NCBI GenBank assembly: GCA_041581055.1
Contig: JBFGCT010000143.1
Location: 1-10,633 of the forward strand
Direction of reading: 5' to 3'
DNA length: 10,633 bases
Origin: JBFGCT01 sp041581055
Lineage (GTDB): Bacteria; Actinomycetota; Acidimicrobiia; Acidimicrobiales; Ilumatobacteraceae
Position 1 is the stretch's first letter; the number at the start of each line of letters is the position of its first letter. The position numbers and the translations under genes were made by a program. Shown here in pieces: positions 1 through 7,775 of this stretch. The notes under the pieces are model-generated. The model was not told the DNA's origin and did no database searches. It worked only from the letters and a program-made list of their open reading frames with translations.

Positions 1-161
1 AGACCGTGATCACCGTTCCGCTCGACGTGGCGGCGGCCGATGACTTCGACCCGACGGTCGAGTTCATGCGCGGCAGGTTGAAGGCGGCCGGCCACTCCGG
101 CCACATCCTCGACCTGCTCCGGTCCGGCGCGGCCGCCACCGCCATCCGCGCCCTCCTCTGA
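1..161 (+). CDS. 3' end of an unidentified protein (C-terminal 52 residues)
   Basis: An open frame (codons in phase with position 3) runs in from the left edge and stops at TGA 159-161. The visible tail begins TVITVPLDVAAADD and ends ILDLLRSGAAATAIRALL. It is a mixed hydrophobic and alanine-rich C-terminus with a probable final amphipathic helix. Codon use is GC-rich at third positions, like the recognised genes here, which supports a real coding end. No family motif can be recognised in so short a piece, so no function is proposed. It converges on the ChbG-like gene, and the strong inverted repeat at 176-226 begins 15 bp after its stop, as expected for a transcription end. Confidence 0.5.
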   Translation, partial: TVITVPLDVAAADDFDPTVEFMRGRLKAAGHSGHILDLLRSGAAATAIRALL

Positions 162-175
162 CCGCCCCCCACCAC

Positions 176-226
176 CGTTTGCGTCGCGATTTCGGTCGGC
201 GTCGCCTCACAATCGCGACGCAAACG
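176..226. terminator. 16-bp perfect inverted repeat between convergent genes, probable bidirectional terminator
   Basis: The left arm, 176-191 (CGTTTGCGTCGCGATT), is the exact reverse complement of the right arm, 211-226, with a 19-nt loop (192-210). The loop contains a small nested GGC/GCC hairpin (198-206). The repeat lies between the ends of two convergent genes (stops at 161 and 243), the usual place for a shared terminator. No clear U-tract follows on either strand, which is common in high-GC actinobacteria. It could instead be a dispersed palindromic repeat (REP-like) or a protein-binding site. Confidence 0.6.
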
Positions 227-242
227 ATGATGGGTGAGGCGG

Positions 243-1082
243 TCAGGAGCGCATGGCGGCGCGCAGCTCGCGGAAGCCGATGAGCGTGGCGCCGGCGGCG
301 TCGAGGCGCTCGCGCAGGTCGTCGCTGGTGACCAGCGCCAGGTCGGCGATCCAGCCCTCGGCATCGACGCTGACGGCGCGCACCTCGGGGGTGTCGATCG
401 CCGGCTGCACGTGGACCTCGGTGACCCCGGGCCGCAGGCGGTCGATCGCGTCGTACACGCGGGACGCGCTGCCGGCCCGCCAGTCGTGGTCGAAGTGGTC
501 GGGGAACACGATCCCCTCCTCCTCCGCCAGCGTGCGGAACGGGAACCCGGCTTGCTCGGCCGAGATCGTCGAGGGCAGCCGGATCGGCAGCTGGAACTCG
601 ACGGCGAGCTCGACGTAGACGTCGAAGAACTCGGGCCGGAGCGTGATCGCCGACAGGTGCGGCGCCAGGTGGGTGACGTCGACGCCCCAGCCCTGCGCCC
701 GCTCGATCTGGGCGCGCAGCTCGCGCAGCACCTCGTCGTGGTCGGCGTGCTCCCACAGATCCGCGAGCGTGCGGGGGAAGCCGACCTCGCCCGACTGCAG
801 CGAGGGGGCGTGGGTGATCGGCCCCCAGCGGTAGTGCGGGTGCTCGGCGTTGAGCGTGAGGTGGACGCCGAGGTCGTCGTCGGGGCGGGCCATGTTCGCC
901 GCCTCGCGCGCCCAGGGCGCGGGCACCATCAGCGACGCGCAGGTGGCCGATCCCTCGCGCAGTGCCTGGTAGACGCCCACGTTGGCGGCGTGGCACGAGC
1001 CGAGGTCGTCACAGGACACGATGACCAGACGATCGTCGGGGGAGTGGCCGAGCCGTTCGGCGAGCGGGCGCGAGTTCGTCAC
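243..1082 (-). CDS. ChbG/HpnK (YdjC) family polysaccharide-deacetylase-like protein
   Basis: A 279-residue protein of the YdjC/ChbG/HpnK family, metal-dependent deacetylases acting on small N-acetylated sugars or related substrates. The N-terminal strand ends in the family signature IVSCDDLGSCHAANVGV (about residues 21-37), where D25/D26 are the expected metal/catalytic acids. GVHLTLN (72-78) supplies the metal histidine H74. THLAPH (137-142) supplies H142 in the place of the usual H-x-D-S-H motif. Length is near the family norm (about 250-290). The start is GTG at 1082; a GGGAG sits 13 nt upstream, at the end of the preceding nuclease gene, so ribosome binding looks weak or coupled. The gap to that gene is 10 bp, so co-transcription is likely. 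The substrate cannot be told from sequence: chitooligosaccharide (ChbG) and hopanoid (HpnK) roles are only family precedents, and no sugar or hopanoid genes are nearby. Confidence 0.85.
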   Translation of the reverse strand: MTNSRPLAERLGHSPDDRLVIVSCDDLGSCHAANVGVYQALREGSATCASLMVPAPWAREAANMARPDDDLGVHLTLNAEHPHYRWGPITHAPSLQSGEVGFPRTLADLWEHADHDEVLRELRAQIERAQGWGVDVTHLAPHLSAITLRPEFFDVYVELAVEFQLPIRLPSTISAEQAGFPFRTLAEEEGIVFPDHFDHDWRAGSASRVYDAIDRLRPGVTEVHVQPAIDTPEVRAVSVDAEGWIADLALVTSDDLRERLDAAGATLIGFRELRAAMRS

Positions 1083-1092
1083 CGCGCCGACG

Positions 1093-1617
1093 CTACTCCC
1101 GGCACGCGGCCCACAGACCGGCGTCGTCGGCCTCGGCGGCGCGGGCGGCGTCGACGAACAGCTCGGCGTGGGTCGTGTTCGGCTCGATCGACAGCGGGGT
1201 GGCGTACCCCTGGCGGACGAGCTCGTAGTTGACGAACACCCCGTCGTCGACCCGGTAGACGTAGCCGAGCAGCCGCCCGTAGTCGTCGCGGTTCACCGTG
1301 TCGCGCTCGATCCGCACGCGTGTGCCGGCCGGGAGCAGCCGCGTCACGAACTCGGTCGCCTCCGGCCCGTAGCACTCGACGTCGGTGTCGGGGCGCTCGG
1401 TCTCGGGGGTGTCGATCCCGATCAGCCGGACCCGCTCCTCGCGCCCGTCGATCACGAAGTCGACGGTGTCCCCGTCGACGATGTCGTCGACGACCGCGTT
1501 GGCCTCGATGGCCCCACCGGGCGCGAGCGTTCCCGTCGGCGCGGGATCGTCGCCGTCGCATCCCGCGAGCGCCACGACCGCGAGCAGCGCGCACCGCAGC
1601 GATCGCGTCGATCTCAC
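1093..1617 (-). CDS. Lipoprotein thermonuclease (staphylococcal nuclease homologue)
   Basis: A 174-residue SNase-domain protein, a calcium-dependent phosphodiesterase type that cleaves DNA and RNA. An N-terminal signal (RSTRSLRCALLAVVALAGC) ends in a lipobox L17-A18-G19-C20, so the protein is probably secreted and lipid-anchored on the outer face of the membrane. The nuclease domain covers about residues 40-172. All active-site residues of staphylococcal nuclease have counterparts: D50 in VDGDTV, R64 and D69/E72 in RLIGIDTPE, and R115 in DDYGRLLGY. The late motif VRQGYATPLSIEPNTTH also matches the family. The start is GTG at 1617; it gives a proper lipoprotein signal and lies 33 bp after the DUF2007 gene. 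Function is well supported as a nuclease; the biological role (nutrient scavenging or defence) is inference. Confidence 0.9.
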   Translation of the reverse strand: MRSTRSLRCALLAVVALAGCDGDDPAPTGTLAPGGAIEANAVVDDIVDGDTVDFVIDGREERVRLIGIDTPETERPDTDVECYGPEATEFVTRLLPAGTRVRIERDTVNRDDYGRLLGYVYRVDDGVFVNYELVRQGYATPLSIEPNTTHAELFVDAARAAEADDAGLWAACRE

Positions 1618-1620
1618 CCG

Positions 1621-1642
1621 ATCGTTCTACCGTCAGAACGAT
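1621..1642. other. 8-bp perfect inverted repeat between minus-strand genes
   Basis: ATCGTTCT (1621-1628) and AGAACGAT (1635-1642) are perfect reverse complements separated by a 6-nt loop. They lie in the 33-bp gap between the DUF2007 gene (stop at 1651) and the GTG start of the nuclease gene (1617). The arms are AT-richer than the surroundings. The repeat could be a weak terminator/attenuator after the DUF2007 gene, or an operator just upstream of the nuclease start; the sequence does not decide. Confidence 0.35.
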
Positions 1643-1650
1643 GCGGGATG

Positions 1651-1947
1651 TCAGAGCTTGCGGTGGGCCGGGGGGAGGCCGGTGATCTCCTCGATCAGCG
1701 CCAACGCCTCGGCCCGGCGGTCCTCGGTGACGAAGATCCGCGCCATCGGCTCGCGGGTGTACATCGTGAGGTGGATCCCGAAGTCCTCGCTCATCACCGC
1801 CGGGATCCCCTCGGCGACCAACACGTCGCGGATCATCGGCGCCTGCCAGAGCGGCAGCCAGGCCGCCTCGACCGTCCGGTCGGGGCTCGGCGGCTTCGGC
1901 GGGTGCTTGCCGAAGACCCAGTGCCACGCGCTGCGCAAGGTCGCCAT
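1651..1947 (-). CDS. DUF2007-like small protein
   Basis: A 98-residue protein whose core (about residues 26-92) reads like the DUF2007 'putative signal transducing protein' fold: a first strand (AAWLPLWQ), a helix (APMIRDVLVAEGIPAVM), a short strand with a basic/aromatic loop, then the strand ARIFVTEDRRAEALALIEEI. The hallmark L-x-x-x-G-I-P-A-x followed by a late V-x-x-x-D-x-x-x-A-x-x-x-I pattern is visible. The molecular function of the family is unknown. The start is ATG at 1947, with GGAG four bases upstream. There is no signal peptide or membrane segment, so it should be cytoplasmic. It is first in a possible three-gene minus-strand unit (this gene, nuclease, ChbG-like protein) and is divergent from the pyrimidine operon. 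The family assignment is by pattern recognition and moderately secure. Confidence 0.7.
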   Translation of the reverse strand: MATLRSAWHWVFGKHPPKPPSPDRTVEAAWLPLWQAPMIRDVLVAEGIPAVMSEDFGIHLTMYTREPMARIFVTEDRRAEALALIEEITGLPPAHRKL

Positions 1948-2065
1948 CCAGCTCCGAACGTAGAAGGGCCAGAGTGCTGTTGTCCAGGCGCGCCAGCGGT
2001 CATTAGTGTCGTAATCCCACGATCGGCGCGTCCGGCGCCGGCGTCAGGCTGAGCTGGGAGAGCAC
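1948..2065. promoter_or_regulatory. Divergent intergenic region with candidate promoter and leader hairpin
   Basis: These 118 bp separate the minus-strand DUF2007 gene from the + strand catabolic operon and must carry promoters for both. A weak sigma-70-like candidate for the operon is TTGTCC (1980-1985) with TAGTGT (2004-2009), an 18-bp spacer. Downstream, CGGCGC (2024-2029) and GCGCCG (2035-2040) form a GC hairpin with a 5-nt loop in the predicted leader, about 15 nt before the Shine-Dalgarno GGGAG (2056-2060). ATTA/TAAT half-sites around 2002-2014 could be part of an operator. None of this is strong by itself; the divergent geometry is the best evidence that promoters lie here. Confidence 0.4.
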
Positions 2066-2908
2066 ATGGCGAACATCGTCAAGGCCGCGTTGTTGCAGAC
2101 CGACTGGACCGGCGACAAGGAGTCGATGATCGTCAAGCACGAGGACGCGGCGCGCGAGGCGGCCGCCCAGGGCGCCCAGGTCATCTGCTTCCAGGAGCTG
2201 TTCTACGGGCCCTACTTCTGCCAAGTCCAGGACCCGCAGTACTACGAGTACACCGAGCACATCCCCGACGGCCCGACGACCGAGCGGTTCCAGGCGCTGG
2301 CCAAGGAGCTGAACATGGTGATGGTGCTGCCGATGTACGAGATCGAGCAGCCCGGCGTCTACTACAACACCGCGGCCGTCGTCGACGCCGACGGCACGTA
2401 CCTCGGCAAGTACCGCAAGCAGCACATCCCCCAGGTCAAGGGCTTCTGGGAGAAGTTCTACTTCCGGCCGGGCAACGGCGGGTACCCGATCTTCGACACC
2501 GCGGTCGGCAAGGTCGGCGTCTACATCTGTTACGACCGGCACTTCCCCGAGGGGTGGCGGATCCTCGGCCTGAACGGCGCCGAGATCGTGTTCAACCCGT
2601 CGGCGACGCACCGCGGCCTCAGCGAGTACCTGTGGAGCATCGAGCAGCCCGCCGCGGCGTGCGCCAACATGTACTACGTCGGCGCGATCAACCGGGTCGG
2701 CATCGAGCCGCTGGGCGAGAACGACTTCTACGGCCAGAGCTACTTCGTCAACCCGCGCGGCCAGTACGTCGAGGGCAAGGGTGACCCGTACAAGCCCGAG
2801 CTGATCGTGCGCGAGCTCGACATCGACCTGATCAAGGAGGTCCGCGACGGCTGGGCGTTCTACCGCGACCGCCGCCCGGACGCATACGACGAGATTGTGG
2901 AGGGCTGA
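2066..2908 (+). CDS. Beta-ureidopropionase-like carbon-nitrogen hydrolase (nitrilase superfamily)
   Basis: A 280-residue nitrilase-superfamily amidohydrolase. The Glu-Lys-Cys triad is visible: E44 in ICFQELFYGPYF, K118 in GKYRKQHIPQ, and C155 in VGVYICYDRHFPEG. The stretch NGAEIVFNPSAT, followed by LSEYLWSIEQPAA and GAINRVG, closely resembles N-carbamoyl-beta-alanine amidohydrolases. These hydrolyse N-carbamoyl-beta-alanine (or the beta-aminoisobutyrate derivative) to the beta-amino acid, CO2 and ammonia. There is no signal peptide, so it is cytoplasmic. ATG 2066 has GGGAG five bases upstream and is the operon's first start. Dihydropyrimidinase follows after 5 bp and makes exactly this enzyme's expected substrate. 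Alternatives are N-carbamoylputrescine amidase or N-carbamoyl-D-amino-acid hydrolase; the neighbours favour beta-ureidopropionase (the pydC/pyd3 role). Confidence 0.88.
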   Translation: MANIVKAALLQTDWTGDKESMIVKHEDAAREAAAQGAQVICFQELFYGPYFCQVQDPQYYEYTEHIPDGPTTERFQALAKELNMVMVLPMYEIEQPGVYYNTAAVVDADGTYLGKYRKQHIPQVKGFWEKFYFRPGNGGYPIFDTAVGKVGVYICYDRHFPEGWRILGLNGAEIVFNPSATHRGLSEYLWSIEQPAAACANMYYVGAINRVGIEPLGENDFYGQSYFVNPRGQYVEGKGDPYKPELIVRELDIDLIKEVRDGWAFYRDRRPDAYDEIVEG

Positions 2909-2913
2909 CGGAC

Positions 2914-4329
2914 ATGTCGACCACACTGATTCAAAACGGCACGATCGTCTCCGCGGTCGGGCGGCGCGACGGCGACGTGTTGATCGACGGCGAGTCGATC
3001 GTCGCCGTCCTCGCCCCCGGCCAGGCGGCGGCGATGGGTGTCAACGCCGACACCACGATCGACGCCTCCGGGAAGTACGTCGTGCCGGGCGGGATCGACG
3101 TCCACACGCACATGGAGCTGCCCTTCGGTGGCACCGAGGCGTCGGACACGTTCGAGACCGGCACGATCGCCGCGGCGTGGGGCGGCGTGACCACGATCGT
3201 CGACTTCGCCGTGCAGAACACCGGGTTCAGCGTGCAGGAGCGCCTCGCCGAGTGGCATGCCAAGGCCGAGGGCAACTGTGCGATCGACTACGGCTTCCAC
3301 CAGATCATCGGCGGCGTCGACGAGGAGTCGCTGAAGGCGATGACCTACCTGGTCGAGAACGAGGGCGTCACCAGCTTCAAGCTGTTCATGGCCTATCCCG
3401 GCGTGCTCTACTCCGACGACGGCCAGATCCTCCGGGCGATGCAGAACGTCGCCGAGTCCGGGGCGATGATGATGATGCACGCCGAGAACGGCATCGCCAT
3501 CGACGTGCTCGTCGCCCAGTCGGTCGCCCGCGGCGACACCGACCCGAAGTTCCACTCCCTGACCCGACCCGCCGAGCTCGAGGAGGAGGCGACCCACCGG
3601 GCGATCCAGCTCGCCAAGGTCGCCGGCAACGTGCCGCTGTACATCGTGCACATGTCGGCCTCCGGCGCGCTCGAACAGGTCGCCGCCGCGCAACACGCCG
3701 GCCTCAACGTGTTCGCCGAGACCTGCCCGCAGTATCTCTACCTGTCGATCGAGGACCAGCTCGCGCAACCGGGGTTCGAGGGTGCGAAGTGGGTGTGCTC
3801 GACGCCCCTGCGGACCAAGCACGAGCACCACCAGACCGACCTGTGGAAGGGGCTCCGGCTCAACGAGTTGGCGATCGTCTCGACCGACCACTGCCCGTTC
3901 TGCTTCAAGGACCAGAAAGAGCTCGGGCTCGGCGACTTCTCGAAGATCCCCAACGGCATCGGTGGCATCGAGCATCGGATGGAGCTGATCTACCAGGGCG
4001 TGGTGACCGGCGAGATCAGCCTCGAACGGTGGGTCGAGACGTGCTGCACCACGCCGGCGCGGATGTTCGGCTTGGACAACAAGGGGGTGATCGCGCCCGG
4101 GATGGACGCCGACATCCTCGTCTGGGACCCGAACGGCCACACCAAGATCGGGGTGAACGACAAGCACCACATGAACATGGACTACTCGGCCTACGAGGGG
4201 TTCGAGATCGACGGCAAGGTCGACACCGTCGTCAGCCGCGGCAGCGTGATCGTCGAGAACGACACGTTCCTCGGCCGCCCCGGACACGGCAAGTACGTCA
4301 AGCGCGGACTCAGCAAGTACATCCATTGA
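2914..4329 (+). CDS. hydA: Dihydropyrimidinase (hydantoinase family)
   Basis: A 471-residue cyclic amidohydrolase that opens 5,6-dihydrouracil or dihydrothymine (and often hydantoins) to N-carbamoyl-beta-amino acids. All binuclear-zinc ligands can be placed: H64 and H66 in GIDVHTHMELPFGG, the carbamylated lysine K156 in SFKLFMAYPG, H189 in MMMMHAENG, H246 in YIVHMSAS, and D325 in VSTDHCPF. A C-terminal beta-sandwich segment with PGMDADILVWDP closes the amidohydrolase fold. Length matches the family (about 460-490). The start ATG 2914 has GGAGG ten bases upstream, inside the end of the previous gene. It is cytoplasmic and second in the operon, 5 bp after the beta-ureidopropionase-like gene. 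Hydantoinase rather than dihydropyrimidinase activity cannot be excluded; the downstream semialdehyde dehydrogenase argues for true pyrimidine catabolism. Confidence 0.93.
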   Translation: MSTTLIQNGTIVSAVGRRDGDVLIDGESIVAVLAPGQAAAMGVNADTTIDASGKYVVPGGIDVHTHMELPFGGTEASDTFETGTIAAAWGGVTTIVDFAVQNTGFSVQERLAEWHAKAEGNCAIDYGFHQIIGGVDEESLKAMTYLVENEGVTSFKLFMAYPGVLYSDDGQILRAMQNVAESGAMMMMHAENGIAIDVLVAQSVARGDTDPKFHSLTRPAELEEEATHRAIQLAKVAGNVPLYIVHMSASGALEQVAAAQHAGLNVFAETCPQYLYLSIEDQLAQPGFEGAKWVCSTPLRTKHEHHQTDLWKGLRLNELAIVSTDHCPFCFKDQKELGLGDFSKIPNGIGGIEHRMELIYQGVVTGEISLERWVETCCTTPARMFGLDNKGVIAPGMDADILVWDPNGHTKIGVNDKHHMNMDYSAYEGFEIDGKVDTVVSRGSVIVENDTFLGRPGHGKYVKRGLSKYIH

Positions 4330-4330
4330 G

Positions 4331-4353
4331 GTGGTCGGGTTCGTCCGGCCCAC
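4331..4353 (+). other. Imperfect intercistronic hairpin after dihydropyrimidinase
   Basis: GTGGTCGG (4331-4338) can pair with CCGGCCCAC (4345-4353) around the loop GTTCGT, with one bulged C and one G-U pair. It starts two bases after the dihydropyrimidinase stop, in the largest gap of the operon (55 bp, 4330-4384). No U-run follows, so it is more likely an RNA-stability or processing element, or chance, than a full terminator. Confidence 0.25.
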
Positions 4354-4370
4354 TGAAGGCACGACAAGGC

Positions 4371-4376
4371 AAGGGG
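4371..4376 (+). promoter_or_regulatory. Shine-Dalgarno AAGGGG fixing the mmsA start at 4385
   Basis: AAGGGG lies eight bases before ATG 4385. An in-frame GTG at 4331 would add 18 residues that match nothing in the aldehyde dehydrogenase family and would start two bases after the previous stop. The ATG with this site is therefore preferred. Confidence 0.7.
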
Positions 4377-4384
4377 TTCTGAAC

Positions 4385-5872
<1,488 letters not shown>

Positions 5873-5896
5873 CGGAAACGACCAGGAGGAATCCCC

Positions 5897-6913
5897 ATGC
5901 AACTCGGCGTCGTCCTGCAGACAACACCGCCCGCGTCGCGGGTCATCGACCTCGCGAAGCGGGCCGAGACGTATGGGTTCAGCCACGTCTGGACCTTCGA
6001 CTCGCACATCCTGTGGGAGGAGCCGTACGTCATCTACTCCAAGATCCTCGACGAGACGCGCAACGTGATCGTCGGCCCGATGGTGACCAACCCGGCGACC
6101 CGCGACTGGACGGTCACCGCCTCCACCTACGCCACGCTCAACGAGATGTACGGCAACCGCACCGTTTGCGGCATCGGGCGCGGCGACTCGGCGGTCCGGG
6201 TGACCAACGGCAAGCCGACCACACTCGCCACGATGCGCGAGTCGATCGGCGTGATCCGCGGGCTGGCGAACGGCGAGAGCGTCGAGTACAAGGGCTCGCA
6301 CATCCGGCTGCCGTGGGCGGCGCGGAGCCGGCTCGAGGTGTTCGGCGCGGGCTACGGCCCCAAGGCGCTCAAGATGATCGGCGAGACGTGCGACGGCTTC
6401 ATCCTCCAGCTGGCCGACGTCTCGATCGCCGAGTGGACGATCGGCTCGGTGCGCGCCGCGGCGGCCGACGCCGGGCGCGACCCGGACGACATCACGATCT
6501 GCGTCGCCGCGCCGGCGTACGTCGGTGACGACCTGCCGTACATGCGCGACCAGTGCCGCTGGTTCGGCGGGATGGTCGGCAACCACGTCGCCGACATCGT
6601 CGCCCGCTACGGCGAGTCGGCGCCGGTCCCCGCCGCGCTCACCGACTACATCAAGGACCGCCAGGAGTACGACTACAACCAGCACGGCCGGGCCGGCAAC
6701 GTCCACACCGCGTTCGTGCCCGACGAGATCGTCGACCGGTTCTGCATCCTGGGGCCGGTGTCGGCGCAGGTCGAGCGGCTCGAGGAGCTGAAGGCCCTCG
6801 GCGTCGACCAGTTCGCGATCTACCTCCAGCACGACGGCAAGGACCACACCCTCCAGCAGTACGGCGAGCATGTCGTTCCGGCGATGCTCGACCTGGGGCT
6901 CGCCAAGACGTGA
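5897..6913 (+). CDS. LLM-class oxidoreductase, probably F420-dependent (TIGR03842-like)
   Basis: A 338-residue luciferase-like TIM-barrel flavin/deazaflavin oxidoreductase. Family features are the opening strand MQLGVVLQTTPP, AETYGFSHVWTFDSH (residues 24-37), VTNPATRDW (63-71), and TLNEMYGNRTVCGIGRGDSAVR (about 80-101), the conserved GR-x(4)-G-x-G segment of the Mer-like branch. A C-terminal LGVDQFAIYLQHDG closes the barrel. The overall pattern recalls the CPS_4043 / TIGR03842 F420-dependent subgroup, but F420 rather than FMN use is inferred, not shown. ATG 5897 has a perfect AGGAGG seven bases upstream, the best ribosome site in the operon. It follows mmsA by 24 bp and the transporter starts 7 bp later. 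Its substrate is unknown; position implies a step in pyrimidine or ureide breakdown. It is shorter than, and not obviously like, the uracil monooxygenase RutA. Confidence 0.8.
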   Translation: MQLGVVLQTTPPASRVIDLAKRAETYGFSHVWTFDSHILWEEPYVIYSKILDETRNVIVGPMVTNPATRDWTVTASTYATLNEMYGNRTVCGIGRGDSAVRVTNGKPTTLATMRESIGVIRGLANGESVEYKGSHIRLPWAARSRLEVFGAGYGPKALKMIGETCDGFILQLADVSIAEWTIGSVRAAAADAGRDPDDITICVAAPAYVGDDLPYMRDQCRWFGGMVGNHVADIVARYGESAPVPAALTDYIKDRQEYDYNQHGRAGNVHTAFVPDEIVDRFCILGPVSAQVERLEELKALGVDQFAIYLQHDGKDHTLQQYGEHVVPAMLDLGLAKT

Positions 6914-6920
6914 TCCGCCG

Positions 6921-7775
6921 ATGATCCGCCGGGGCGTGCGACGGACGGCGATGTTCCTCCTCGCGCTCGCCTGCGTCGCCGCGATCTGGGAGCTGTACAA
7001 GGCGATCGGGCCCGAGGCGGGCGGCGAGCTGTTCGGCTTCCCCGCGCTGCCGCGCACCAGCGACCGGGCGATGCCGCACACCTGGGAGATGGTCGATCGG
7101 CTGTTCGATCCCGAGGTGCGCGGCCGCGACACGCCGATCTGGCGCGCCGTTTTCGGCTACTCGTGGTACACGTTCCGGATGGCGTTCGCCGGCCTCGCCG
7201 TCGGCGCCGCGTTCGGCGTCGCGATCGCCGTCCTGATGGCGAGGTACCGCGTGCTCGAGCGGGGCCTCCTGCCGTACGTCATCGCCTCGCAGACCGTTCC
7301 GCTGATCGCGCTCGCCCCGCAGGTCGCGGCGTTGGGGGGCAACTGGGATCTGCCCCGATGGACATGGGTGGCCGCGCTCGGCGCCTTCCTCGCGTTCTTC
7401 CCCGTGTCGGTGGCGACGCTGCGCGGGCTGAACAACGCGCCGGCGGCGTCGCTCGAGCTGATGGACAGCTACGCCGCCGGTTGGTGGCGCACGCTGGTCA
7501 AGCTGCGGTTCCCGGCGGCGATCCCGACGATGGTGCCGGGCCTGAAGCTCGCCGCGACCGCCTCGGTGATCGGGGTCATCGTGTCGGAGATCTCGACCGG
7601 TGTGCGCGGCGTCGGGTTCGCCGCGCTGACGTACGGCCAACGGGCGACGAGCGACCCGGCGCAGGTCTACACCGCCGTGTTCGGCGCGGCGCTCCTCGGG
7701 CTGGCGATGTACGGGCTCGTCGTGCTCGGCGAGATGATCGCGATGCGCAACCGTCCGGCCGAGGCCGTCGCGTGA
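6921..7775 (+). CDS. ABC transporter permease (SsuC/TauC/ThiX type), first of two
   Basis: A 284-residue inner-membrane permease of the binding-protein-dependent family used by sulfonate, taurine and thiamine-precursor importers. Hydrophobic segments include about 11-28 near the N-terminus, a glycine-rich helix (MAFAGLAVGAAFGVAIAVLM), and later pairs around VAALGAFLAFFPVSV and the C-terminal LLGLAMYGLVVLGEM. The ATPase-contacting EAA-type loop is clear from E179: ELMDSYAAGWWRTLVKLRFP with the following AAIP. A hydrophilic stretch (about 30-75) between the first and second membrane segments is rather long. ATG 6921 has no good Shine-Dalgarno site, so translation may be coupled to the LLM gene ending at 6913; ATG 6951 is an alternative start. 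Its TGA overlaps the ATPase GTG by 4 bp. Confidence 0.85.
   Translation: MIRRGVRRTAMFLLALACVAAIWELYKAIGPEAGGELFGFPALPRTSDRAMPHTWEMVDRLFDPEVRGRDTPIWRAVFGYSWYTFRMAFAGLAVGAAFGVAIAVLMARYRVLERGLLPYVIASQTVPLIALAPQVAALGGNWDLPRWTWVAALGAFLAFFPVSVATLRGLNNAPAASLELMDSYAAGWWRTLVKLRFPAAIPTMVPGLKLAATASVIGVIVSEISTGVRGVGFAALTYGQRATSDPAQVYTAVFGAALLGLAMYGLVVLGEMIAMRNRPAEAVA

Noticed and set aside
3466..3477. ATG repeat (four codons) in dihydropyrimidinase as a slippage tract
   Set aside because: It encodes the methionines before the conserved HAENG motif, and the frame is intact.
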